The notes under the pieces are model-generated. The model saw only the letters and a program-made list of their open reading frames with translations, did no database searches and had not been told where the DNA came from. DNA of 49,450 bases, taken from NCBI GenBank assembly GCA_023423795.1, contig JAFAEX010000280.1:1-49450 (forward strand). The letters are read 5' to 3'. Below, piece after piece: positions 18,162-24,537 of this stretch. Source of the DNA: Chloroflexota bacterium. Lineage in GTDB: Bacteria > Chloroflexota > Chloroflexia > Thermomicrobiales > UBA6265. The first letter of the stretch is position 1. Each line of letters opens with the position of its first letter. The translations under genes and the position numbers were made by a program.

Positions 18162-19007
18162 CTACTCGGTGAACCGCGTCAGTTCCTTGGCGAGGGCGGC
18201 GACCGAGGGGCGCGCGGCCGGGTTTTCCTGCAGGCAGTCGTCGATGATGGCGGCGAGGCTGGCCGGCAATTGCCGGTGGGAGCGCACGGGCAGCGGCGGC
18301 ACGAATGCGTAGGGGCTTTGCGCGCCGGTTTCCGTCTCGTCGTCGCTGGGATCGACGGCGGGTTCGCCGGTGGCCGCTTCGTAGAGAACCACGCCGATGC
18401 CCCAGACGTCGGCGGGTGGGCCGAGGACGCCGCCTCGTTCCTGTTCGGGCGCGGCGTAGCCGACGGTGCCGCTGCCGGCCGGGGCCTTGCCCGGTTTGCG
18501 GGCGATGCTGAGGTCCAGCACGCGCGCGAGGCCGCTGGCGGCGACGATGTTGGACGGCTTGAGGTCGAGGTGTAGCATGCCCTTTCGGTGCATATAGCCG
18601 ACGGCCGAGCACAGATGCAGCCCGAGGTGGGCGATCTCGGCCGGGCCGAGGTCGGTGTCGCGCTCGATCAGGTGGGCCAGCGTTTCGCCGGGCAGCGTTT
18701 CCAGCACCAGCACCGGGCGCTCTCCCCGCTGGAGTTCGTAGGCGCGGACGATGTGCGGGTGGGTCAGCGAGAGCAGCAGCCGCCCTTCGCGCAGGAGCCG
18801 GGCGCGGGCACTGGCCTTCTCGATCCGGTCCGGGCGCAGCGTTTTCGCCACGCACCGGCACTCGCGCTCCTCGCTCCAGACGTCGTAGACGTCGAGGTCC
18901 TCGCCCCGTCGGAGCAGTTCGACGACCGGATAGCCCGGCGCCACCGGTTCGCCGGGCGCGAACGGCGGCGGTCCGTCCAGTTCGTCGTCGATGTCGTGCT
19001 CGCTCAT
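18162..19007 (-). CDS. Serine/threonine protein kinase, 281 aa, coupled to ABC transporter
   Basis: A soluble Hanks-type kinase domain. The catalytic Lys is in CRCVAKTLRP and a helix-C Glu lies in REGRLLLSLTHPHIV. The catalytic loop is HLDLKPSN (Leu in place of the Arg of HRD) and the Mg motif is DLS in place of DFG (VLDLSIAR). GYAAPEQERGG is the activation-segment end and DVWGIGVVLYE follows. The Gly-rich loop is weak (RRGEDLDVYDVW). Lys, both Asp residues and Asn remain, so activity is plausible. There is no transmembrane or PASTA region. The start ATG at 19007 overlaps the stop of the ABC transporter gene (ATGA), so the two are translated together. Confidence 0.9.
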   Translation of the reverse strand: MSEHDIDDELDGPPPFAPGEPVAPGYPVVELLRRGEDLDVYDVWSEERECRCVAKTLRPDRIEKASARARLLREGRLLLSLTHPHIVRAYELQRGERPVLVLETLPGETLAHLIERDTDLGPAEIAHLGLHLCSAVGYMHRKGMLHLDLKPSNIVAASGLARVLDLSIARKPGKAPAGSGTVGYAAPEQERGGVLGPPADVWGIGVVLYEAATGEPAVDPSDDETETGAQSPYAFVPPLPVRSHRQLPASLAAIIDDCLQENPAARPSVAALAKELTRFTE

Positions 19008-20902
19008 GCCGAACCCGCCACGATCGGCGCCAACCCGTTCGGGTCGGCGGCGCGGTTGCCGTTGTCCGTTGCTTCGGCGGCCGCTTTCGCCTTGCGGCGG
19101 CGTGCCGATTTCGGTTTCGGATCGCCGCCCGAGGTGATCTCGCTGGCGTCCCTGCGTTCGGCCGGGACGATCTGGCCGTCGCGCAATTCGACCACGCGGT
19201 CGGCCTCGGCGACGACCATCGCGTCGTGCGAGAGCAGCAGCGTCGTGCGGCCGTCCATCAAGCGGCGCAGCGGGTCGAGGATGCGGCGGGCGGTCGCCGC
19301 GTCGAGCCCGGTCGTCGGTTCGTCCAGCACCAGCACCGGCGCGTCGCGCAGCATGGCGCGGGCGATGGCGATGCGCTGCCGCTGGCCGCCGGAGAGGGCA
19401 CGGCCGCGCTGGCCAACCCGCGTGTCGTAGCCGTCCGGCAGGGAGACCACGAAATCGTGGATGTCGGCGGCGCGGGCGGCGGCGACGATCTCCTCGTCGG
19501 TCGCGTCGGGCCGACCATAGGCGATGTTGTCGCGGATCGGGGCGTCCAGCAGCAGCGTTTCCTGCATCACGACGGCGACGGTGTCGCGCAGCGCGGCGAG
19601 GTCGAGGTCGCGCAGGTCGTGGCCGTCGAGGGTGATGCGCCCGGCGTCGGGGTCGGCAAAGCGCAGCAGCAGCGAGACGAGCGTCGATTTGCCGGAGCCG
19701 CTCGGGCCGACGAGCGCCACCCGCTCGCCTCCCTCGATGACGAACGATGCGTCGCGCAGGGTGGCCTTCTTCCGGCCCGGATGGCGGAAGGTGACGCCTT
19801 CCACCGCGACATGTCCCCGGATCGCGCCGGGCACGATGCCGCCGGTCGCGGGGCTGGCCGGGGCGGACGCGCCCGCGTCGAGGATTTCGATCACGCGCTC
19901 GGCGCTGGCGCCGGCGGCGGCGATGTCCCCGGCCAGGCCGGAGAGCGAGCGCACCGGACCGTAGAGTTGGCTCATGTAGGCAAGGAACGCCAGCAGCGCG
20001 CCGAGGGTGATTCGCCCTTCGGCCATCGACCACGCGCCGGCGGCGACGACCGCCAGCACCCCGGCCAGTTCGAGCAGGCTGACGATGGGGGAGAGGACGG
20101 CGCGCGCCCGCTCCATCTGGAGTTGGCTGGCGAAGTCGCCCCGCACCGTGCGCTCGAACCGGTCCAGTTCGCCGGCCTGCCGGTTGTGGACCTGCACCAG
20201 CGAGGTATTGGCGAGGATCTCTTCGGAGACCGCGCCGACCTCGCCTTCCCACTGCCGTTGCTGGCGGGCGATGGCGCGGACCCGCGCCGCGATCTTGCGG
20301 GCGGCCCACCAGCAGGGCGGGCCGACCAGCAGCGCGACGAGGGCCAGCCGCCAGTCGATCAGCAGTAGCGCGCCGGTGAACACGAGCAGTTTGAGGACGC
20401 TGGAGACGAGGTCGGCGGTGGCGTCGACGATGGCGCCGGTGACGCCGTCAACGTCTTCGTCCACGCGGGCGAGCAGGTCGCCGAGTTTCTGCTGCTGGAA
20501 GAAGGACGGCGGTAGCGCCAGCAGGTGGCGGAACATGCGCAGCCGCAGGTCGAGGAACAGCCGCTCGCCGGTCCACGCGCCGAGGTAGCGCTCGGCGAAC
20601 CCGAGGGCGCTGGAAAGCAGCGTCAGCCCGAGATAGGCCGCCGCGATTATCCCGAGCGGGGCGAGGGTGCGCGGCACGAGCACGTCGTCGATCAGGCGCG
20701 CGTACAGCCAGATCGTGACCGCCTCGACCATCGGCAAGGCGGCCGCGAGGATGACCAGCAGGACGATGTGCCAGCGGTAGGGGCGGGCATCGGGCCAGAA
20801 CCGGGCGAACGCCGCGCGCACCGATACCGCCGGGGATTCCCCGATCGGGGCGTCGCCGGCTGTCGGCATGAGCGTGCGGATGCGTTCGCGGACGGTCTGC
20901 AT
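19004..20902 (-). CDS. ABC exporter (fused membrane and ATPase domains), 632 aa
   Basis: A half-size ABC exporter. A cytoplasmic head of about 45 residues has no C39 peptidase. Six membrane helices follow, with the coupling segment SFFQQQKLGDLLARVDEDVD. The nucleotide-binding domain has Walker A GPSGSGKST, Q-loop MQETLLLD, signature LSGGQRQ, Walker B VLVLDEP and switch His in LLSHD. A Lys/Arg-rich tail (PKPKSARRRKAKA) follows. It works as a dimer. Lipids, drugs and peptides are all possible substrates. Its neighbours suggest one candidate, the two small Arg-rich proteins encoded just upstream on the same strand behind a terminator. Confidence 0.93.
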   Translation of the reverse strand: MQTVRERIRTLMPTAGDAPIGESPAVSVRAAFARFWPDARPYRWHIVLLVILAAALPMVEAVTIWLYARLIDDVLVPRTLAPLGIIAAAYLGLTLLSSALGFAERYLGAWTGERLFLDLRLRMFRHLLALPPSFFQQQKLGDLLARVDEDVDGVTGAIVDATADLVSSVLKLLVFTGALLLIDWRLALVALLVGPPCWWAARKIAARVRAIARQQRQWEGEVGAVSEEILANTSLVQVHNRQAGELDRFERTVRGDFASQLQMERARAVLSPIVSLLELAGVLAVVAAGAWSMAEGRITLGALLAFLAYMSQLYGPVRSLSGLAGDIAAAGASAERVIEILDAGASAPASPATGGIVPGAIRGHVAVEGVTFRHPGRKKATLRDASFVIEGGERVALVGPSGSGKSTLVSLLLRFADPDAGRITLDGHDLRDLDLAALRDTVAVVMQETLLLDAPIRDNIAYGRPDATDEEIVAAARAADIHDFVVSLPDGYDTRVGQRGRALSGGQRQRIAIARAMLRDAPVLVLDEPTTGLDAATARRILDPLRRLMDGRTTLLLSHDAMVVAEADRVVELRDGQIVPAERRDASEITSGGDPKPKSARRRKAKAAAEATDNGNRAADPNGLAPIVAGSA

Positions 20903-20972
20903 GGTGGCCTGTCTGGCGGCGGCGCCGTGGCGGCAGCGAACTGCCGGTACGATAAGGGTGAGAAAACGATGC

Positions 20973-21004
20973 CCGGGGACGCTCGCCGCAGCGAACGTCC
21001 CCGG
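20973..21004 (-). terminator. Intrinsic terminator after the two Arg-rich mini-protein genes
   Basis: A 14-bp stem (20973-20986 with 20991-21004; one G-U pair on the minus strand) with a 4-nt loop, followed on the minus strand by CATCGTTTTCTC. It starts 38 nt past the 48-residue protein's stop and isolates that unit from the ABC exporter gene, which would need its own start. TATCGT (20954 to 20949) is a possible -10 box. Confidence 0.78.
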
Positions 21005-21042
21005 TGGGCGGTCCGGGCCGTCATCGCCCCGGGGCTACGAGC

Positions 21043-21189
21043 CTACCCGCGGGATCGCGATCGGCTCCGGTTGCGGTTCCGCTTCCGGTTTCGGCGGCGA
21101 CGACGCTTCCCGCCGCCACTGCGGGAGTTGGATTGCGCATCGACCTTCGCGACGAGGGCCGGCCGCAGCGCAGCGAAAATTCCTTGCAT
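21043..21189 (-). CDS. Arg-rich mini-protein B, 48 aa
   Basis: Starts at the ATG at 21187-21189. Residues 1-20 are MQGIFAALRPALVAKVDAQS. Then comes NSRSGGG and a tail almost wholly of Arg, Asn, Lys and Ser, ending RSRSRSRG. It is a paralogue of the 50-residue protein encoded 52 nt upstream: the head GIF-ALRPAL-A--DAQS, the GGG hinge and the RNRKRN and SRSRSRG tail are shared. Many differences in DNA between the two are silent (GGC/GGA, ATC/ATT, CAG/CAA, AGC/AGT), which indicates selection on protein. The Shine-Dalgarno is weak. The head could form a short amphipathic helix, and the tail could bind nucleic acid or acidic surfaces. No known family is recognised. Confidence 0.72.
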   Translation of the reverse strand: MQGIFAALRPALVAKVDAQSNSRSGGGKRRRRRNRKRNRNRSRSRSRG

Positions 21190-21241
21190 GATATGTGCCT
21201 TTCACGAGAACGTGGAATCGGATGCGAACCCGGTCGGCGGG

Positions 21242-21394
21242 CTAGCCGCGGGACCGGCTGCGGCTCCGGTTCCGGTTCCGGCGGCGATTCCGCTTCCGGT
21301 TCCGGCGGCGACGCTTCCGGCCGCCGCCGCTGCGGGACTGGGCGTCGGCCTGGGCAGCCAACGCCGGCCGCAACGCGGTGAAGATGCCGAACAT
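21242..21394 (-). CDS. Arg-rich mini-protein A, 50 aa
   Basis: The ATG at 21392-21394 has GGGAGGT at ideal spacing. Residues 1-20 are MFGIFTALRPALAAQADAQS, then RSGGG, then a 25-residue tail in which 17 residues are Arg or Lys and the rest mainly Asn and Ser (RKRRRRNRKRN, ending NRNRSRSRSRG). It is the upstream member of a tandem pair with the 48-residue protein. Above it lies a 248-nt gap with 11-bp direct repeats that look like response-regulator sites, and then the response-regulator gene. The GGG at 23-25 resembles a double-glycine cleavage point, but the adjacent exporter has no C39 peptidase. Secreted cationic peptide and internal RNA/DNA-binding protein are both open. Confidence 0.78.
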   Translation of the reverse strand: MFGIFTALRPALAAQADAQSRSGGGRKRRRRNRKRNRRRNRNRSRSRSRG

Positions 21395-21494
21395 GGTGGA
21401 AACCTCCCTCATCGAGTGAACCGCGACCCGAGGACGCTGATGCATTTCTGGGGGCGACTTCTGTCGTCCTTGCACCCATGATCTCGTCCGGCGC

Positions 21495-21533
21495 TGAGAC
21501 CAAAATGAGACGAGAATGAGGGTTCACTCATGT
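21495..21533. promoter_or_regulatory. 11-bp-spaced direct repeats, probable response-regulator binding site
   Basis: TGAGAC at 21495, TGAGAC at 21506 and TGAGGG at 21517, each 11 bp apart, with a weaker TCATGT at 21528. OmpR/PhoB regulators bind tandem half-sites at this period, on one face of the helix. The array is about 100 nt upstream of mini-protein A. Confidence 0.6.
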
Positions 21534-21570
21534 TCGGACGTCGTGGGAATCTTCGGTAAACGCGGCATGT

Positions 21571-21605
21571 CGCACGCGGTTTGCTTCAACCGCGCGCGTT
21601 TTCAT
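21571..21605 (+). terminator. Intrinsic terminator in plus orientation inside the regulator-peptide gap
   Basis: An 11-bp stem with one mismatch (21571-21581 with 21588-21598), a 6-nt loop and TTTTC directly after it on the plus strand. No plus-strand gene precedes it here. On the minus strand it lacks a U-tract but follows the response-regulator stop by about 45 nt and may act both ways. Confidence 0.5.
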
Positions 21606-21617
21606 CGTATTCTCATC
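21601..21617. promoter_or_regulatory. Second pair of 11-bp-spaced half-sites
   Basis: On the minus strand TGAGAA (21617-21612) and TGAAAA (21606-21601) are 11 bp apart. They resemble the plus-strand TGAGAC repeats about 80 bp away but point the other way. The first base pairs overlap the U-tract of the terminator beside them. Confidence 0.4.
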
Positions 21618-21642
21618 TGGTGTGGCGAAAATCGTCCCAGCG

Positions 21643-22326
21643 TCAATCGTGGACGCGCGGCGGATCGAATCGGTAGCCGCTGCCGCGCACTGTGGTCAGC
21701 AGCGACGGCTCGCCCGGCCGGTCCAGTTTCGTGCGCAAATAGCGGACGTACACATCGACGACGTTGGATTCGCCCTCGAAGTCGTATTCCCAGACGGCGG
21801 CCAGGATTTGCGGCCGCGAGAGGAGTTGGCCCGCGTGCTGGGCGAAGTACTCCAGCAGCGCGAATTCGCGCCGGGACAGGTCGATGGATTCGCCGCCGCG
21901 CCAGACGCGGTGCGAGCGCAGGTCGATTCGCAAATCGCCCCACTCCATCAGCGACGACGCGCGGCCCTCGGCCCGGCGCGTCACCGCGCGGATGCGCGCC
22001 TGCAACTCCTCGAAGGCGAACGGCTTGGTCAGGTAATCGTCGGCACCGCCTTCGAGGGCATCGACCTTGCTGCCGAGGTCGTCGCGCGCGGTCAGCATCA
22101 CCACCGGCAGGTCGCGGCGGCGGCGGCGGATGTCGGCCAGCGTTTCGTGGCCGTCGCGGTCCGGCAGCATGATGTCGAGCAGGACCATATCGACCGGTTC
22201 GGTTTCGAGGAACAGCAGGCCGTCTTCGGAGGTCTCGGCGTGGAGGATCTGGTGACCGTGCGCTCCGAGGCCGCGCTCGATGGTGCGGGCGATGGCGGCG
22301 TCGTCCTCGATCAGCAGGATCCTCAT
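21643..22326 (-). CDS. OmpR/PhoB-family response regulator, 227 aa
   Basis: The receiver domain (1-120) has acidic residues EDD at 7-9, phospho-acceptor Asp51 (LLDIMLPDRDG), Thr in MLTARDD and Lys in YLTKPF. The winged-helix domain (about 130-225) has LRIDLRSHRVWRGG, LSRREFALLEYF and the C-terminal hairpin VRGSGYRFD. The ATG at 22326 has GGGAGGAG upstream. The partner kinase is encoded head-to-head, 47 nt away. Its gene ends above the 11-bp direct repeats and the Arg-rich mini-protein genes, so it is the natural candidate to control them. Confidence 0.96.
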   Translation of the reverse strand: MRILLIEDDAAIARTIERGLGAHGHQILHAETSEDGLLFLETEPVDMVLLDIMLPDRDGHETLADIRRRRRDLPVVMLTARDDLGSKVDALEGGADDYLTKPFAFEELQARIRAVTRRAEGRASSLMEWGDLRIDLRSHRVWRGGESIDLSRREFALLEYFAQHAGQLLSRPQILAAVWEYDFEGESNVVDVYVRYLRTKLDRPGEPSLLTTVRGSGYRFDPPRVHD

Positions 22327-22373
22327 GGTCGCTCCTCCCGGCGTCGCGCCGCGTCGGTTGGCGGGCCGCGCCA

Positions 22374-23831
22374 ATGAACGGGGGCAACGGTCGCGCGCGC
22401 GGCGGCGCGGCGTGGTGGGCCATCGGCGGCGCGGTCGGCCTGCTGCTGCTCGCCATTATCGGGCTGGGCGTCGTCGCCATCGTGCAGAACGAGCGGGTGC
22501 TGGCCGTCACCTCGCACGCGCTTTCCTTCGATGTCGAAGTCGAGGACGAAGGCGACGACGTGCGCGTCGCCGTGCTCGACCTGCGCCATTTTCACCGCAA
22601 CATCGCATTTGAGGGGCCGTCGCCCGACGCGGTGGCGGATCTCGACAAGGGCTACGGCGACCTGCTGGAGGAAATCGGCGAGTTGGCCGAACTCGACATC
22701 AGCGAACCGTCTGTGCCGACCGCCGCGTTCCTGCGCGCCACCGCCGAGCGCTACTACGAGCGGTTCCGGCCGGCCATCGCGCTGTACGAAACCGACCGGT
22801 CCGCGTTCGACGAGGCGAGCGCCGAGGGGTTGCGCGCCATCGCCGAGATGGACGAGGCGGCGCAGCAACTCGACAACCTCGGGGAGCGGCTGGCCGACCG
22901 GTCGCTCGAACGGGTCGAGGCGGCCAGCGCGACCGAGCGGGCGATGCTGTTTGGCATGGTCGGCGGCGCGGTGCTGGCCGGGGTCGCGCTGGCGCTGGCG
23001 ACCGCCCGCACGGTGACCGGGCTGCGCGCCGCGTGGGGCCGCGAGCAGGACGCTGCCCGTGAGGTCGCCCGGGCGCTCCGGGTCCGCACCGATTTCGTGG
23101 CCGACGCATCGCACGAATTGCGGACGCCGCTGACGGTCATCCGCGGCAACGCCGAGGTGGGGCTGTCCGTCCCGGGCGAGCCGGTCCACCGCGAGGTGCT
23201 GGAGGAGATCGCCGACGAGGCGAAACGGATGGCGCGGATGGTGGACGACCTGCTGTTCCTCGCACGGTCGGACGCGGGCGCGCCGCCGATGGAGCGCGAG
23301 TTCCTGCCGGCCCGGTTGCTGGCGAGCCGCATCGCCCGCCCGGCCGAAACGCTCGCCCACCAGCGTGGCGCGGTGTTCATGAGCGACATCGCGGCGGAGG
23401 GGTACCTCGAAGCGGACCAGGCGCTGGTGGAGCAGGCGGTGCTCAACCTCGTGGACAACGCCGCCAAGCATTCCCCGCCGGGTTCGACCGTGACGCTGCG
23501 GGCGCGCTCCCGCGGCGGTCACCTGATGCTCTCGGTGAGCGACACGGGACCGGGCATACCGCCGGAGGAATTGCCGCTCATCTTCGAGCGGTTCTACCAG
23601 GTCGGCGCGCGGCGCGCCCGCAAGACGCACGGCGCGGGGCTGGGACTGGCAATCACACGCAGCATCGCGGAAGCGCACGACGGCAGGATCGAGGCGAGCA
23701 GCGATCCCGGGCGCGGCACGACGATGACGCTGGTGCTGCCGCTGTGCCCGCCGGAGGAACCCGACCCCGCGCCGGAGCCGAAGCCGAACGGGCGGGCGGT
23801 GGCAAACCGCGGCGGGGTGTTGGGGTGGTAG
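22374..23831 (+). CDS. Membrane sensor histidine kinase, 485 aa
   Basis: Membrane helix 1 is at about 14-38 and helix 2 at about 189-211, leaving an extracytoplasmic sensor of about 150 residues. This sensor is strongly acidic at its start (FDVEVEDEGDDVRV) and also at DLLEEIGELAELD. A short linker leads to the H-box DASHELRTPL (His247), then the N-box LNLVDNAAKHSPPG, G1 SDTGPGIP, F-box IFERFYQ and G2 HGAGLGLAI. The tail is Pro-rich. It should phosphorylate the divergently encoded regulator. Regulator and kinase genes usually share one strand, so this head-to-head layout is uncommon. An acidic sensor is compatible with sensing cations or cationic peptides (inference). Confidence 0.95.
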   Translation: MNGGNGRARGGAAWWAIGGAVGLLLLAIIGLGVVAIVQNERVLAVTSHALSFDVEVEDEGDDVRVAVLDLRHFHRNIAFEGPSPDAVADLDKGYGDLLEEIGELAELDISEPSVPTAAFLRATAERYYERFRPAIALYETDRSAFDEASAEGLRAIAEMDEAAQQLDNLGERLADRSLERVEAASATERAMLFGMVGGAVLAGVALALATARTVTGLRAAWGREQDAAREVARALRVRTDFVADASHELRTPLTVIRGNAEVGLSVPGEPVHREVLEEIADEAKRMARMVDDLLFLARSDAGAPPMEREFLPARLLASRIARPAETLAHQRGAVFMSDIAAEGYLEADQALVEQAVLNLVDNAAKHSPPGSTVTLRARSRGGHLMLSVSDTGPGIPPEELPLIFERFYQVGARRARKTHGAGLGLAITRSIAEAHDGRIEASSDPGRGTTMTLVLPLCPPEEPDPAPEPKPNGRAVANRGGVLGW

Positions 23832-23867
23832 GCGCTTCGGAGTCGAGAAGGCGAGAAGGCGAGGGTG

Positions 23868-23898
23868 ACGAGATCCTTCGACAGGCTCGGGATGACGG
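23868..23898. repeat. Half of the long palindrome, copy C
   Basis: Only the right arm is present (GACGAGATCCTTCGAC, then AGGCTCGGGATGACGG). It is preceded by a purine-rich run of GGCGAGAA units (23841-23866), in the convergent gap between the histidine kinase and the phosphoribosyltransferase genes. Confidence 0.8.
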
Positions 23899-23920
23899 AG
23901 ATGGCGACGCCGATGGCGCG

Positions 23921-24496
23921 CTAGTAACCGGCGTCGTCCGGCACGTCACCGGCGGCGCAGAGCGGGCAGGCGTGGGCAGGCCAGGCGTCGTAGGCGGTGT
24001 TGAGCAGGCCGAACACGGGACGACCGGCGATGGTGGGTTCGCCGACGTTCCAGAGCGCGGCGAGGCCGATGACTTCGCCGCCGGTGTCCTCGACGCTGCG
24101 GAGCAGGGAGAGCATCAGGTTTCCGTTCATCACGAAATCGTCGATCAGCAGCACGCGCCGCCCGGCGACGAGATCGACGAGTCCGGGCGGCACGGCGGGC
24201 TCATCTTCGCCGCCGTCGGCGGGGACGACGCGGGCCTTCGGGTCGAGGAAGTGGGCGACCCACAGGGCGAGCCCCGCGCCCTGGATGGAGGGTGCGGCGA
24301 CGGTTTGCACGTGGTCGGTGAAAAAATGCTTGGCGATCGCGTAGGCCATGTGGCCAAGCGCCACCGGATCGGTCACGAGGTGGTCGCGGTCCAGCAGCGC
24401 GGCGGCGTGCCGCCCGGAGGCGAAGGCGACGTGCCCTTCGCGGACGAGGCCGTCGCGTTTGAGCCCGGCGAGGATGGCGCCGTCGAGGTTGGTCAT
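23921..24496 (-). CDS. PyrE-like phosphoribosyltransferase, 191 aa
   Basis: A type I phosphoribosyltransferase fold most like orotate phosphoribosyltransferases. The N-terminal part has GHVAFASGRHAAALLDRDHL, in the place where OPRTs have their substrate-binding hood. The PRPP loop is VLLIDDFVMNGNLML, while most enzymes have VDDxxTTGxT; the two Asp residues are kept. The C-terminus ends in ACPLC, a possible metal or disulfide pair. This may be a nucleobase-related paralogue rather than the housekeeping PyrE. The ATG follows GGAGGAG. The polyprenyl synthase gene lies 41 nt upstream on the same strand. Confidence 0.8.
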   Translation of the reverse strand: MTNLDGAILAGLKRDGLVREGHVAFASGRHAAALLDRDHLVTDPVALGHMAYAIAKHFFTDHVQTVAAPSIQGAGLALWVAHFLDPKARVVPADGGEDEPAVPPGLVDLVAGRRVLLIDDFVMNGNLMLSLLRSVEDTGGEVIGLAALWNVGEPTIAGRPVFGLLNTAYDAWPAHACPLCAAGDVPDDAGY

Positions 24497-24537
24497 CGCG
24501 GCTCCTCCGGTGTGGCGTGGGTCGGATCGGGAAGCGG

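Noticed and set aside
20903..21642. Mini-protein genes as chance frames in a GC-rich repeat
   Set aside because: The two copies share protein sequence while codons differ silently, and one has a strong Shine-Dalgarno. They also do not match the small ribosomal protein bTHX.
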